A stretch of 64,000 bases of DNA from Marinobacter nauticus (GTDB taxonomy: Bacteria > Pseudomonadota > Gammaproteobacteria > Enterobacterales > Shewanellaceae), in NCBI RefSeq assembly GCF_019801015.1, contig NZ_JAHVJZ010000001.1:558001-622000 (forward strand), in the 5' to 3' direction. Under the pieces are notes generated by a model. The model was not told the origin of the DNA. It worked only from the letters and a program-made list of their open reading frames with translations, and searched no databases. The position numbers and the translations under genes are program-made. Positions 45,002-56,123 of this stretch are shown piece after piece. The stretch's first letter is position 1. The number at the start of each line of letters is the position of its first letter.

Positions 45002-45637
45002 TTACCCGGCGATCGCTTTTCGTGACAGCTCGGTAATTCGCTCCCACTCGCCATTCGCCACCGCATCGCCGGGCGCTACCCAACTGCCGCCCACGCACGC
45101 GACGTTTGGCAGCGCCAGGTAATCCTGATAGTTATCAGGACCGATGCCGCCGGTCGGGCAGAAGGTCAGGCCGGCCAGAGGGCCTGCCATCGCTTTGAGG
45201 GCCTTAGCGCCCCCACTGGACTCAGCCGGGAAGAACTTCAGATGGTCATAGCCCTGTTCCAGCGCCTTCATCGCATCGGACACAGACGCCACGCCCGGGA
45301 TCAGGGCGATCGGAGCACGCTTACCCGCTTCCAGCAGACTCTTGGTCGCGCCGGGACTGATGGCAAACTGAGCACCGGCTTCAATCACCGCATCCAACTG
45401 CTCCGGCGTCAGAACGGTACCGGCGCCTACCAACGCTTCCGGTACGGCTTCGCGAATGGCACTGATGGCGTCCAGAGCGCAATCGGTACGGAGGGTTACT
45501 TCCAGGATCTCAATCCCACCGGCCACCAATGCCTTGGCCAGCGGCACCGCTTGATCCAGCGATTCAATCACCATAACCGGCACCACTTTGCTGCGGGCAA
45601 AGATGGCACTCGGAGGATACAGCCAGGTTGCAGACAT
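45002..45637 (-). CDS. eda: 2-dehydro-3-deoxy-phosphogluconate aldolase
   Basis: A 211-residue class I aldolase that splits KDPG to pyruvate and glyceraldehyde-3-phosphate, the last Entner-Doudoroff step. Landmarks are VVPVMVIESLDQAVPLAKAL, the catalytic Glu in GIEILEVTLRT (about 44), VGAGTVLTPEQ, the Schiff-base lysine in HLKFFPAE (about 134) and TGGIGPDNYQDYL. It starts 10 bases after edd and ends the operon. Confidence 0.95.
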   Translation of the reverse strand: MSATWLYPPSAIFARSKVVPVMVIESLDQAVPLAKALVAGGIEILEVTLRTDCALDAISAIREAVPEALVGAGTVLTPEQLDAVIEAGAQFAISPGATKSLLEAGKRAPIALIPGVASVSDAMKALEQGYDHLKFFPAESSGGAKALKAMAGPLAGLTFCPTGGIGPDNYQDYLALPNVACVGGSWVAPGDAVANGEWERITELSRKAIAG

Positions 45638-45647
45638 TAGGATTTCC

Positions 45648-47459
45648 TTATTTCAACAGAGCCGACGCACCCAACTCCGGGCTGGCTAACAGGTTTCGGA
45701 ATTGGCTGAAGAGCTCACGCCCCATGCCTTCATTATTGCCACCCAGCTCAGGCTGGGTAACAGTGCGGGCGGCCAGCTCCTGGTCCGACACCAGCAATTG
45801 CAGTTCGCCCTTTTCAGCGTCCAGGCGGATCATGTCACCATTCTGAACCTTGGCCAGCATGCCTCCGTCCAGCGCTTCAGGAGTGACGTGAATCGCGGCG
45901 GGCACTTTGCCGGAGGCACCGGACATACGACCGTCGGTGACCAGCGCCACCTTGAAGCCGCGATCCTGCAACACCGCCAAGGGCGGGGTCAGCTTGTGCA
46001 ATTCCGGCATGCCATTGGCTTTCGGCCCTTGATAGCGCACCACTACGATGCAGTCGCGATCCAACTCACCGGATTTAAACGCCGCATCCAGGGCATGCTG
46101 GTCTTCGATAACAAAGGCCGGTGCCTCAACGACGCGTTTGTCCTCTGAGACCGCTGAAACCTTAATCACCGCGCGACCCAGATTGCCGTCCAGCAAGTTC
46201 AGACCACCCGTGGCCTGGAACGGGTTGGTAACCGGGCGCAGTACCGATTCATCGCCGGAAACTTTTTCCGCTTCTACCCAGCGCAGTTCGCCATTCTCAA
46301 GCACCGGTTGCTGGGTATAGAGCGTCAGCCCCTCGCCAGCAACGGTACGAACATCCGGGTGCATGAAGCCCCCTTCCAGCAATTCGCGGATCAGAAACGC
46401 CATGCCACCGGCAGACTGGAAGTGGTTGATGTCCGCTTCGCCATTGGGATACACCCGTGCCAACAGGGGCACAGCGGCGGAGATTTCGGCGAAGTCCTGC
46501 CAGGTCACCAGAATGCCGGCCGCACGGGCCATCGCAACCAGGTGCATGGTCAGGTTGGTGGAACCACCGGTGGCCAATAGCGCGACAATGCCGTTGACCA
46601 CGGCTTTCTCGTCGTAGATCTCGGCCAGGCTTAACCCGCCCTCCCCTTGCGCATGACGACACACCTGCTTGGCGGCGGCATCGGTAAAGGCCTGTCGCAG
46701 TTCGCTGGTGGGGTTTACGAAGGAGGAGCCTGGCAGTTGAAGGCCCATGGCCTCGATTACCAGTTGGTTGGAGTTGGCGGTGCCGTAGAAAGTGCAGGTA
46801 CCCGGGCTGTGGTAAGAAGCGGATTCCGCTTCCAACAGCGCCTCATCACCCACTTTGCCCTGGGCGTACTCCTGACGGACCCGGGCTTTCTCTTTGTTTG
46901 GCAGGCCTGAAGGCATAGGGCCAGCTGGCACAAACAGTGTCGGCAGATGACCAAAGCTCAGAGCGCCCATCATCAGGCCGGGAACGATTTTGTCGCAAAT
47001 CCCCAGCAGCAGCACGCCATCAAACATGGCGTGAGACAGGCCCACTGCTGTGGACATGGCAATCACTTCGCGGCTGAGCAGACTCAGCTCCATACCGGGC
47101 TGGCCCTGAGTGACCCCATCGCACATGGCCGGCACACCACCCGCCACCTGAGCAACGGAGCCAATCTCACGGCAGGACGCTTTGATCGCATCGGGGTAAG
47201 TGGCATAGGGCTGATGCGCCGACAGCATGTCGTTGTAAGCGGTTATGATGCCGATGTTGGACTTATTGAATTGCTTAAGATCGGACTTGTCGGTCTGGCC
47301 GCAACTGGCAAAGCCATGCGCCAGGTTGCTGCACGAAAGCTGACGGCGCTGAACGCCCCGGCTGCGCAGGTCATCCATCCGATCCAGGTACGCTTTTCGG
47401 CTGTCGCGGCTTCGCTCAGTGATTCGGCGGGTGATCGCGTCAATGGTCGGGTTGAGCAT
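45648..47459 (-). CDS. edd: Phosphogluconate dehydratase
   Basis: A 603-residue iron-sulfur dehydratase of the IlvD/Edd family that makes KDPG from 6-phosphogluconate. Cluster cysteines are expected in [10 protein letters not shown], in [18 protein letters not shown] and in [12 protein letters not shown]. Later motifs are [24 protein letters not shown] and [18 protein letters not shown]. It shares one base with the pgl stop (TGATG), so pgl and edd are coupled. Confidence 0.96.
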   Translation of the reverse strand: MLNPTIDAITRRITERSRDSRKAYLDRMDDLRSRGVQRRQLSCSNLAHGFASCGQTDKSDLKQFNKSNIGIITAYNDMLSAHQPYATYPDAIKASCREIGSVAQVAGGVPAMCDGVTQGQPGMELSLLSREVIAMSTAVGLSHAMFDGVLLLGICDKIVPGLMMGALSFGHLPTLFVPAGPMPSGLPNKEKARVRQEYAQGKVGDEALLEAESASYHSPGTCTFYGTANSNQLVIEAMGLQLPGSSFVNPTSELRQAFTDAAAKQVCRHAQGEGGLSLAEIYDEKAVVNGIVALLATGGSTNLTMHLVAMARAAGILVTWQDFAEISAAVPLLARVYPNGEADINHFQSAGGMAFLIRELLEGGFMHPDVRTVAGEGLTLYTQQPVLENGELRWVEAEKVSGDESVLRPVTNPFQATGGLNLLDGNLGRAVIKVSAVSEDKRVVEAPAFVIEDQHALDAAFKSGELDRDCIVVVRYQGPKANGMPELHKLTPPLAVLQDRGFKVALVTDGRMSGASGKVPAAIHVTPEALDGGMLAKVQNGDMIRLDAEKGELQLLVSDQELAARTVTQPELGGNNEGMGRELFSQFRNLLASPELGASALLK

Positions 47460-48166
47460 CAGGCTTTACTCCAGTAAACGTCGACGGGCACCTTGCGCTG
47501 ATCCAGAATCGCCCGGATCGGCATCGCATTCACCTCTTTGCTCGACAGCGCCTCGTCCAGCACGGTTTTCTTACTTTCACCACTGAGGTGAAGGTAGATC
47601 TGACGGGCATTGAGCAGGCTTTTCAGCGAAAGGGAAATTCGGGGATGCGGTGCCTGAGTCGGACGTACCGCCAGACACACGGCTTCAGTGGTCAGGCCCT
47701 GATCCAGCTCTTCGGCACAAGGGAACAGCGACGCAGTATGGCCATCGTTGCCCATGCCCAGAATCACAACATCAAACGGCCGGGGCAGATTGGACAAGGT
47801 TTCGGCGGTCATCGACGCGCCAGCTTCCGGCGTACCGTGAATATTGTAGAGACCCCGGAACTTGGCTTTCGCCGCGTTATCCACCAGCAAGTGCTCGCGC
47901 ACAAGCCGCTCGTTACTGTCGGCGTGGTTGGCCGGCAGCCAGCGTTCATCGGCCAGGGTGATGTAGATCTCCTGCCAGTCGATGGCGAAGGCACGCAGCC
48001 GGTGAAACAGCGGTACCGGGGTGCTGCCGCCGGACACCACCAATGAGGCTTTGCCCCGGGTATCGACAGCTTCCTGCAACGCATCGGCGATGCGCTTGGC
48101 CAGCGCCTCCACCAACTCGTCGCTGTGTTCAAAGGTTTTCATTACCGGTAGAGCAATGGCGGACAT
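47459..48166 (-). CDS. pgl: 6-phosphogluconolactonase
   Basis: A 235-residue enzyme (DevB type) hydrolysing 6-phosphogluconolactone. Landmarks are [16 protein letters not shown] (about 43), [17 protein letters not shown] (about 70) and the catalytic-region [16 protein letters not shown] (about 135). Its GGAGG ribosome binding site overlaps the end of zwf, three bases away, and its stop overlaps edd. It links Zwf to Edd in the Entner-Doudoroff route. Confidence 0.95.
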   Translation of the reverse strand: MSAIALPVMKTFEHSDELVEALAKRIADALQEAVDTRGKASLVVSGGSTPVPLFHRLRAFAIDWQEIYITLADERWLPANHADSNERLVREHLLVDNAAKAKFRGLYNIHGTPEAGASMTAETLSNLPRPFDVVILGMGNDGHTASLFPCAEELDQGLTTEAVCLAVRPTQAPHPRISLSLKSLLNARQIYLHLSGESKKTVLDEALSSKEVNAMPIRAILDQRKVPVDVYWSKA

Positions 48167-48169
48167 CGG

Positions 48170-49642
48170 TTATTCCTCCCAGGAACGGCCGTCGCGGGTG
48201 ATCAGCGCCACAGAGGCAACCGGTCCCCAGGTTCCGGCAGGGTAGCTCTTCGGCTTCTCATTGGAGCGCGCCCAGGCATCCAGGATGGAATCACACCACT
48301 TCCAGGCGTTTTCCACTTCGTCGCGACGGACAAACAGTGCCTGGTTGCCCAACATGCACTCCAGCAGCAAACGCTCATACGCGTCAGCGATGCGCTCATT
48401 CTTGAAGGTGTCGGAGAAGGACAGGTCAAGCTTGGTGGTCTGCAGGCGCTGAGTCTGATCCAGACCCGGCACTTTGTTCATCATCTGAATCTCAACCCCT
48501 TCGTGAGGCTGCAGACGAATGGTCAGCTTGTTTGGCGGCAACTGGCGGTAGCTGTCCCGATACAGGTTGTGGGGCGGGTTCTTAAAGTGCACCACGATTT
48601 CCGAGTGCTTGAACGGCATCCGTTTGCCGGTGCGGAGATAGAACGGCACGCCAGCCCAACGCCAGTTATCGATGTCCACCCGCAGCGCAGCGAAGGTTTC
48701 GGTGCTGCTGTCGAGGTTGGCCCCCTCCTCTTCGAGGTAGCCCGGCACCGGCTGACCCTTTAGGAAACCGGCCGTGTACTGACCGCGGACGGTGTTCTCG
48801 TAGATGTTTTCCTGATTGATTGGGCGGAGGGATTTAATCACCTTCACCTTTTCATCGCGAATGGAGTCGGCGTCCAGATTGACCGGCGGGTCCATGGCAA
48901 CCAGAGCCAGAACCTGCAACAGGTGGTTTTGGATCATGTCCCGCATCTGGCCGGCTTTGTCGAAGTAGTCCCACCGACCTTCAATGCCCACCTCTTCGGC
49001 CACGGTGATCTGCACATGGTCGATGGTTCGGTTATCCCACTTGGAGGCGAACAGGGAGTTGGCAAAACGGAGGGCGACCAGGTTCTGAACCGTCTCTTTA
49101 CCCAGATAGTGGTCGATACGGTAAATCTGGCTTTCTTCAAAGTAGGCCGCCACCTGATCGTTGATGACGGTGCTGCTGGCGAGGTCGTGGCCGATGGGCT
49201 TTTCCAGTACCACTCGCGTGGTGGGCTGGATCAGGCCCGCGGCTTCAAGGCCACCGCAGATGTCGCCGTAGATGGCGGGCGGTGTGGCGAAGTAGTTCAC
49301 CATCACGTGCTCTTCTTTTACCGCCTCTCGCAACGCCTGGTATTTTTCAGCGTCAACGAAGTCCAGGCCGACATAGTCGAGGCGCGCCATAAAGCGCTCA
49401 AGCGTGGTGTCGCAAAGGGCTTCCTTTACGAAGGTGTTCAGCGCTTCGCTGACGATACCGTGGTAGTCCTCGAGGCTGAGCTCCTGTCGAGCCACACCAA
49501 CGACGCGGGTCTGGGGATGTAACAACCCCGCTTTGTCCAGCTGGTAAAGAGAGGGGAGCAGCTTACGACGGGCCAGATCCCCCCGGGTGCCAAAGAGGAC
49601 AAAATCACATGGCTTGTTTGCCGAGTCACTTGCCAATGTCAC
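48170..49642 (-). CDS. zwf: Glucose-6-phosphate 1-dehydrogenase
   Basis: A 490-residue enzyme that oxidises glucose-6-phosphate to the lactone with NAD(P). The nucleotide site is [19 protein letters not shown] (G-T-R-G-D-L form), the active site [13 protein letters not shown] (about 180), and a further signature is [11 protein letters not shown]. The start is a GTG at 49642: AGGAG lies six bases upstream. The longer frame from GTG 49669 would include that site. It is the first gene of zwf-pgl-edd-eda, with a good promoter and a HexR box upstream. Confidence 0.95.
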   Translation of the reverse strand: MTLASDSANKPCDFVLFGTRGDLARRKLLPSLYQLDKAGLLHPQTRVVGVARQELSLEDYHGIVSEALNTFVKEALCDTTLERFMARLDYVGLDFVDAEKYQALREAVKEEHVMVNYFATPPAIYGDICGGLEAAGLIQPTTRVVLEKPIGHDLASSTVINDQVAAYFEESQIYRIDHYLGKETVQNLVALRFANSLFASKWDNRTIDHVQITVAEEVGIEGRWDYFDKAGQMRDMIQNHLLQVLALVAMDPPVNLDADSIRDEKVKVIKSLRPINQENIYENTVRGQYTAGFLKGQPVPGYLEEEGANLDSSTETFAALRVDIDNWRWAGVPFYLRTGKRMPFKHSEIVVHFKNPPHNLYRDSYRQLPPNKLTIRLQPHEGVEIQMMNKVPGLDQTQRLQTTKLDLSFSDTFKNERIADAYERLLLECMLGNQALFVRRDEVENAWKWCDSILDAWARSNEKPKSYPAGTWGPVASVALITRDGRSWEE

Positions 49643-49679
49643 ATCCAACTCCTTTTTTCGGCGGCGCACCGCAGAATGA

Positions 49680-49694
49680 TGTAATTTAACTACA
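49680..49694. promoter_or_regulatory. HexR box upstream of zwf
   Basis: TGTAATTTAACTACA matches TGTART-N3-AYTACA exactly. It abuts the zwf -10 and covers the expected start of transcription, a repressor position. Confidence 0.8.
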
Positions 49695-49722
49695 TTAGAA
49701 AGAAAAATTCCGGAAAGCGCAA
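49694..49722 (-). promoter_or_regulatory. zwf promoter
   Basis: On the minus strand TTGCGC (49717-49722) and TCTAAT (49694-49699) are exactly 17 bases apart. Confidence 0.65.
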
Positions 49723-49751
49723 GCGCTTAGCGCGGTGCTTTGCTGGCTTAC

Positions 49752-49769
49752 TTACAATATTGTTTGTAA
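49752..49769. repeat. TTACAA-N6-TTGTAA inverted repeat between zwf and hexR
   Basis: A perfect 6-bp inverted repeat with a 6-base centre; ACAATATTGT is a second palindrome inside it. It is 138 bases before hexR. It shares letters with HexR half-sites but in the opposite arrangement, so it is not a standard HexR box. Confidence 0.45.
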
Positions 49770-49906
49770 TATACCGGAACACTGTCCACCCGACTGAACG
49801 GGATTATCGGGACGCTCTGGCATAACAGTATAGTGACTGCCATTCTAACCCCGACCCCCTTTCTGCTCAGTGTGGGATACGTATCAGGGAAAAGAGTCCA
49901 GATTGA

Positions 49907-50761
49907 ATGAATACGCTCGAAAAGATCCAAAAGAACCTGGCCAATTTCAGCAAGTCTGAGCGCAAAGTGGCCGAGGTGATCCTGGCCAACCCTCAGACGG
50001 CGATTCAGTCCAGCATCGCGACGTTAGCAAAGATGGCCGATGTCAGTGAGCCGACGGTTAACCGGTTCTGCCGACGACTCGATACCAAAGGGTTCCCCGA
50101 CTTCAAACTCCACCTCGCCCAAAGCCTTGCCAACGGCACTCCCTACGTCTCCCGCCACGTGGAAGTCAACGACTCCGCCGAAGCCTACAGCAACAAGATT
50201 TTTGAGTCCTCAATGGCGGCGCTGGATTCCGCCCGCCAGTCTATTGAGCCAAACCAAATCAACCGCGCGGTTGATATGCTGACGCAGGCTGATCAGATCT
50301 CCTTCTTTGGCCTGGGTGCCTCAGCCGCCGTCGCTCACGATGCGCTCAACAAGTTCTTCCGCTTTAACGTGCCCGTTGTCTGTTTTGATGACGTACTGAT
50401 GATGCGGATGAGCTGCATCAACGCACGGGAAGGCGCGGTGGTGGTGTTGTTCAGTCACACCGGCCGTACCAAGACCCTGGTTGAGATCGCCCGTTTGGCG
50501 AAAGAAAACCACGCCCAGGTGATCGCCGTCACCAGTAAAGACAGCCCGCTGGCCAAAGAAGCCACGCTGGCCGTCACCATGGATGTGCCGGAAGACACTG
50601 ACCTTTATATGCCGATGGCATCCCGGTTGGCCCAGATGGTGGCAGTGGATGTGCTCGCCACCGGCTTTACCCTGCGTCGCGGGCCGCGCTTCAGGGAGAA
50701 CCTGAAACGGGTTAAGGAAGCGTTAAAAGAGTCACGCTTCGATAAGCCCCAACCGCTTTAA
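49907..50761 (+). CDS. hexR: Transcriptional regulator HexR
   Basis: A 284-residue RpiR-family regulator of central carbon metabolism. The N-terminal winged helix-turn-helix (about 1-75) contains IATLAKMADVSEPTVNRFCR. The C-terminal SIS domain (about 125-255) binds the sugar phosphate: SFFGLGASAAVAHDA and VLFSHTGRTKTLVEIA are the ligand loops. HexR homologues sense KDPG, made by the adjacent edd. It is divergent from zwf and ends at a terminator before pykA. HexR boxes lie at zwf, gapA and pykA within this window. Confidence 0.96.
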   Translation: MNTLEKIQKNLANFSKSERKVAEVILANPQTAIQSSIATLAKMADVSEPTVNRFCRRLDTKGFPDFKLHLAQSLANGTPYVSRHVEVNDSAEAYSNKIFESSMAALDSARQSIEPNQINRAVDMLTQADQISFFGLGASAAVAHDALNKFFRFNVPVVCFDDVLMMRMSCINAREGAVVVLFSHTGRTKTLVEIARLAKENHAQVIAVTSKDSPLAKEATLAVTMDVPEDTDLYMPMASRLAQMVAVDVLATGFTLRRGPRFRENLKRVKEALKESRFDKPQPL

Positions 50762-50766
50762 ACTTC

Positions 50767-50793
50767 AAGGGCCGGTATCAACCGGCCCTTTTT
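50767..50793 (+). terminator. Terminator after hexR
   Basis: A 10-bp perfect stem (AAGGGCCGGT/ACCGGCCCTT) with loop ATCA, then TTT, six bases past the stop. Confidence 0.88.
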
Positions 50794-50869
50794 CCATCCT
50801 GCGCCAACTACACTTATCAGGCCTGAACCCTGAGGCATCCTGTCGCGTTTTTTTGACGCCTGAAATGTA

Positions 50870-50884
50870 TGTAATTTTCTTTCA
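50870..50884. promoter_or_regulatory. Half-conserved HexR box upstream of pykA
   Basis: TGTAATTTTCTTTCA keeps the left half TGTAAT of the HexR motif and 12 of 15 positions of the gapA box; the right half is degraded. A weak promoter (TTTCAT, 17 bases, TAGCAT at 50903-50908) overlaps it. Confidence 0.45.
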
Positions 50885-50954
50885 TTTTGGGTGCGATACT
50901 TGTAGCATCTGTAGCCAGTACTGACACGCATAAGCATCCTTGACGGAGTCAATC

Positions 50955-52391
50955 ATGTTCCGAAGAACCAAGATTGTAACCACCCTGGGCCCGGCCACAG
51001 ACCGAGATGATAACCTGGAAAAAATCATTCTCGCCGGCGCCAATGTGGTGCGGATGAACTTCTCTCACGGCAGTGCCGAAGACCACATCGCTCGCGCAGA
51101 GCATGTCCGCTCTCTGGCGAAAAAACACAACCTCCACGTCGCCATCCTTGGCGATCTCCAGGGCCCCAAAATCCGCGTTTCCACCTTTAAAGACGGTAAA
51201 GTGCAACTGGCTTCCGGCGCCCCCTTTGTACTGGACAGTGCCATGGGCAAGGGCGAAGGCGACGAGCACGCCGTTGGCCTTGACTACAAAGCCCTGCCCG
51301 ACGACGTGGTGCCCGGCGACATCTTGTTGCTGGATGACGGCCGGGTACAACTCCGGGTCGAGAAGGTGGAAGACACTAAGGTGCACACCACGGTGACCGT
51401 GGCTGGCCCGCTGTCCAACAACAAAGGGATCAACAAGCTCGGTGGTGGCCTGTCCGCCGCAGCGCTGACCGATAAAGACAAAGAGGACATCAAGACCGCC
51501 GCCAAGATCAACGTGGACTATCTTGCGGTCTCCTTCCCGCGCAGCGGTGACGACCTGAACTACGCCCGCCAACTCGCCCGCGAGGCCGGGTGCCGCGCAC
51601 TGATTGTGGCCAAGGTTGAGCGCGCAGAAGCGGTTGCCGACACTGCCGCAATGGACGATGTGATTCTCGCTTCCGATGTGGTGATGGTGGCTCGCGGTGA
51701 TTTGGGCGTCGAGATCGGCGACCCAGAACTGGTTGGCGTGCAGAAGAAGCTGATTGCCCGCTCCCGTCAGTTGAACCGGGTGGTGATCACCGCCACTCAG
51801 ATGATGGAATCGATGATCACCAGCCCGATGCCAACTCGGGCGGAAGTGATGGACGTAGCCAACGCCGTGCTCGACGGTACCGACGCGGTGATGCTCTCCG
51901 CCGAAACCGCCGCCGGCAGCTTCCCCGAAGAGACGGTCCAGGCGATGGCCCGTGTCTGTCTGGGCGCAGAGAAGCACCCGAGCGTGGTGGTTTCCAAGCA
52001 TCGTCTGGAAGAGAAATTCAAGACCGTCGAGGAAACCATTGCCCTGGCCACCATGTACGCGGCAAACCACCTGGATGGCGTAAAGGCGATCGTCGCCCTG
52101 ACCGAATCCGGTAACACCCCGCTGATCATGAGCCGCATCACCTCGCCGCTGCCGATCATCGCCCTGTCCCGCCACGATGCCTGCCTCAATCGTATGGCAC
52201 TGTACCGTGGTGTGCACCCGATCCGGTTCGACTCCACTCAGGAGACCGAAAACACCATCGTCAAATCGGCGATGGATCGGATCGTGGCCGAGGGCCTGCT
52301 GGCCAGTGGCGACAAGGTGCTGATGACCAAAGGTGACATGATGGAAACCATTGGCGGCACCAACACCTGTAAGATCGTAACCGTCGAGTGA
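50955..52391 (+). CDS. pykA: Pyruvate kinase (PykA type)
   Basis: A 478-residue glycolytic enzyme forming pyruvate and ATP from phosphoenolpyruvate. Landmarks are [14 protein letters not shown] at the start, [21 protein letters not shown], the catalytic-lysine segment [13 protein letters not shown] (about 225), [13 protein letters not shown] and [10 protein letters not shown]. The C-terminal regulatory domain is complete. GGAG six bases before the ATG at 50955 sets the start; the TTG at 50940 is rejected. It follows hexR on the same strand and is a likely HexR target. Confidence 0.96.
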   Translation: MFRRTKIVTTLGPATDRDDNLEKIILAGANVVRMNFSHGSAEDHIARAEHVRSLAKKHNLHVAILGDLQGPKIRVSTFKDGKVQLASGAPFVLDSAMGKGEGDEHAVGLDYKALPDDVVPGDILLLDDGRVQLRVEKVEDTKVHTTVTVAGPLSNNKGINKLGGGLSAAALTDKDKEDIKTAAKINVDYLAVSFPRSGDDLNYARQLAREAGCRALIVAKVERAEAVADTAAMDDVILASDVVMVARGDLGVEIGDPELVGVQKKLIARSRQLNRVVITATQMMESMITSPMPTRAEVMDVANAVLDGTDAVMLSAETAAGSFPEETVQAMARVCLGAEKHPSVVVSKHRLEEKFKTVEETIALATMYAANHLDGVKAIVALTESGNTPLIMSRITSPLPIIALSRHDACLNRMALYRGVHPIRFDSTQETENTIVKSAMDRIVAEGLLASGDKVLMTKGDMMETIGGTNTCKIVTVE

Positions 52392-52408
52392 ATCTGGACG
52401 ACACCAAC

Positions 52409-52436
52409 AAAAGGGAGTGCCTACGCACTCCCTTTT
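52409..52436 (+). terminator. Terminator after pykA
   Basis: A 12-bp stem (AAAAGGGAGTGC/GCACTCCCTTTT) with loop CTAC, then TT. Confidence 0.88.
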
Positions 52437-52479
52437 TTGTGCCCTTTGCTCTGCACAGCGCTAACGGGGAAGGACAAAA

Positions 52480-52505
52480 AAAAGCCGGCCCAATGGCCGG
52501 CTTTT
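52480..52505 (-). terminator. Terminator after the ftsK-serS operon
   Basis: An 11-bp perfect stem (AAAAGCCGGCC/GGCCGGCTTTT) with a CAAT loop, followed by eight T on the minus strand, 15 bases past the serS stop. Confidence 0.88.
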
Positions 52506-52520
52506 CTTACGGAATCACAC

Positions 52521-53819
<1,299 letters not shown>

Positions 53820-54197
53820 TTATTTGCTGTATGAGTAAACCCACTGTTGTCCCAGAAACACCATCAACAGACAGAGCACCAGATTCAGCAGTATATTCAG
53901 CAGGGCCTTGACCCACTCCCCCTCCTGCATCAGCAGCAAGGTTTCATTGGAAAACGTGGAGAAGGTGGTCAGGGCGCCCAACAGCCCAACCCCGATCAGC
54001 GCCTTCCAATGCGGCGACAGTTCGAAGCTGGCTCCAAAGGCGTAAAGGGCCCCCATAGCAAAGGACCCAACGCAGTTAACCGCCAGTGTACCAAAGGGAA
54101 AGGCGGTTCCGAATAGCCGTAAGGCAAGAATTGATGTGCCATAGCGCAAAGTTGCGCCAATTGCCCCACCCAGCGCCACCGCCAACCAGTTACTCAT
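53820..54197 (-). CDS. crcB: Fluoride channel CrcB/Fluc
   Basis: A 125-residue dual-topology membrane protein with four helices that exports fluoride as a dimer. Motifs are [11 protein letters not shown] at the start, the pore [12 protein letters not shown] (about 35) and [15 protein letters not shown] (about 72). No fluoride riboswitch is seen; the gene overlaps rarA by 8 bases and is carried inside the operon, so expression is probably constitutive. Confidence 0.93.
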   Translation of the reverse strand: MSNWLAVALGGAIGATLRYGTSILALRLFGTAFPFGTLAVNCVGSFAMGALYAFGASFELSPHWKALIGVGLLGALTTFSTFSNETLLLMQEGEWVKALLNILLNLVLCLLMVFLGQQWVYSYSK

Positions 54198-55518
54198 CGC
54201 GTTTTACCTCGCTCTGCCGGTCGAGCTCGGCCAGGTAAGCCAGCTTCTCACCGATTTTCTTTTCCAGTCCACGGGTGGTCGGATGGTAAAACGTGGTCCC
54301 GGCGAGGCCATCCGGCAGGTAGCGTTCACCAGCGGCGTACGCACCGGGCTCATCATGGGCGTAACGGTACTCCGCCCCATGTCCCAACTCTTTCAGTAAC
54401 GCGGTAGGCGCATTACGAAGGTGCACCGGCACTTCCTGATCCGGCGTTTGCCGGGCCATCTGTCGGGCCGCTTTAAACGCGGTGTACACCGCATTACTCT
54501 TCGGTGCGCACGCCAGATACACCAGCGCCTGCGCAATGGCCCGTTCTCCTTCGGCCGGGCCAACCCGCTGGAAACAGTCCCAGGCGTTCAGTGCTACCTC
54601 CATCGCTCTTGGATCGGCATTGCCAACATCCTCAGAAGCGATAGCCAGACAGCGTCTTGCCACGTAGAGCGGATCGCCGCCGCCTTCCAGTATCCGGCAA
54701 TACCAATACAGCGCACCGTCCGGATTGCTGCCTCGAACCGATTTGTGTACGGCCGAGATCAGGTCATAAAACTGGTCGCCCTTATTGTCAAAGCGGGCAA
54801 CGGGCTCGCCAGCCACCTCTTTCAGCAACGCTTCCGTCAACTGCCCGTCTTCTGCCATGTCGGCCATCAGTTCGAGCAGATTGAGCGCCCGGCGGGCGTC
54901 CCCATCCACCAGAGACGCCAGTTGATGGGCCACGCCATCCGGCAGGCTCAGCTGCCGTTTGCCCAGCCCGCGCTCTGTATCGCTCAGCGCGTGCCGAAGG
55001 ATCCCAAGAATGGCGTCTTCATCCAGCTTTTTGATGACGTACACCCGGGTCCGCGACAGCAGCGCGTTATTGACTTCAAACGAGGGGTTTTCGGTGGTGG
55101 CGCCAATAAAGATGACGGTGCCATCTTCGATATGGGGCAGAAAAGCGTCCTGCTGGCTTTTGTTGAAGCGGTGTACCTCATCAACAAACAGCAGAGTCTG
55201 ACGCCCGTGTGCCGCCGCAATGTCTTTGGCTTTGTCGATGGCCGCCCGGATCTCTTTCACCCCGGACGTCACCGCCGAGATGCGCTCGACATGGGCATTG
55301 GCGTACTGAGCCACCAGTTCCGCGAGGGTAGTCTTGCCGGTACCCGGTGGTCCCCAGAGCAGCATGGAGTGGGCCCGTCCCGCTTCAAGCGCGGCGCGCA
55401 GCGGTTTGCCTGGCCCCAGCAGGTGGGACTGGCCGACGTATTCGTCGAGGGTTTCTGGCCGCATGCGCGCGGCCAGGGGTCGAAAGTCCGGCCCGAAGTT
55501 CAGGCTCATGGAGGTCAT
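54190..55518 (-). CDS. rarA: Replication-associated recombination protein A (AAA+ ATPase)
   Basis: A 442-residue clamp-loader-like AAA+ ATPase (RarA/MgsA) that acts at stalled replication forks. Walker A is [15 protein letters not shown] (about 53) and Walker B lies in [17 protein letters not shown] (about 108). Sensor 1 is [12 protein letters not shown] and the C-terminal domain includes [20 protein letters not shown]. The ATG at 55518 overlaps the lolA stop (ATGA); an alternative ATG three codons in (55509) is possible. It overlaps crcB by 8 bases. Confidence 0.95.
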   Translation of the reverse strand: MTSMSLNFGPDFRPLAARMRPETLDEYVGQSHLLGPGKPLRAALEAGRAHSMLLWGPPGTGKTTLAELVAQYANAHVERISAVTSGVKEIRAAIDKAKDIAAAHGRQTLLFVDEVHRFNKSQQDAFLPHIEDGTVIFIGATTENPSFEVNNALLSRTRVYVIKKLDEDAILGILRHALSDTERGLGKRQLSLPDGVAHQLASLVDGDARRALNLLELMADMAEDGQLTEALLKEVAGEPVARFDNKGDQFYDLISAVHKSVRGSNPDGALYWYCRILEGGGDPLYVARRCLAIASEDVGNADPRAMEVALNAWDCFQRVGPAEGERAIAQALVYLACAPKSNAVYTAFKAARQMARQTPDQEVPVHLRNAPTALLKELGHGAEYRYAHDEPGAYAAGERYLPDGLAGTTFYHPTTRGLEKKIGEKLAYLAELDRQSEVKRDE

Positions 55519-56123
55519 GGGTTGCGCTGGTCGTCTACCTGAGTGCCGTCCGGTGGCGCGAAGTGGAACCGGTCCGAACTCAGCGGGCCGGATTGAAACT
55601 GGGTCAGATCCATGGTGGTTTTCACCTGCTGGCCATCGACCAGAGCCAGGCTCTCGATCGCCTCACCATCAAAGCAAATTGCCATACTCTGAACGTTTTC
55701 CGCTGCCTTGGGTGTCAGGGTGAAACACTCTCCCTGTTGGCTGACCTGGTAGGCCGCCCACGCTTCACTGTCATTGCTTGAAAGCAGAGACAGCGGCGTT
55801 TGCGCGGTGGTTTCCGTCAAAGAATAGATGCTGACCTGCTCCAACAGCGGATCATACAGGTAGATCGCGTCGCCATCGGACAGGATCAGGCTCTCATCCG
55901 GTACGCTCTGGTGCCATGAGAACCGGTTGGGAACGGCCATCGCCAGTTGCCCTTCTCCGGTCTGCAGAACGGTGCCGTCGGTATCGGTCACCACCTGGCT
56001 GAACCGCGCTTCAAATTCCGGCAGCTGTGCCAACCTGGCCTGCAGGACATCCTGCGGTGCAGCCAGTGCCATAGGGCTTGCCAGAGTGGCAACGGCCAGG
56101 CTAATCATCGTCTTTTTCATCAT
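55515..56123 (-). CDS. lolA: Outer-membrane lipoprotein carrier protein LolA
   Basis: A 202-residue periplasmic chaperone that carries lipoproteins from LolCDE to LolB. A signal peptide ([21 protein letters not shown]) is followed by the mature protein, whose unclosed beta-barrel sequence includes [17 protein letters not shown] and [20 protein letters not shown]. The length is normal for the family. Overlaps of four bases with ftsK upstream and rarA downstream indicate coupling. Confidence 0.93.
   Translation of the reverse strand: MMKKTMISLAVATLASPMALAAPQDVLQARLAQLPEFEARFSQVVTDTDGTVLQTGEGQLAMAVPNRFSWHQSVPDESLILSDGDAIYLYDPLLEQVSIYSLTETTAQTPLSLLSSNDSEAWAAYQVSQQGECFTLTPKAAENVQSMAICFDGEAIESLALVDGQQVKTTMDLTQFQSGPLSSDRFHFAPPDGTQVDDQRNP

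Noticed and set aside
53820-54197. Possible fluoride riboswitch for crcB
   Set aside because: crcB lies inside an operon with an 8-base overlap with rarA, so there is no leader in which a riboswitch could sit.
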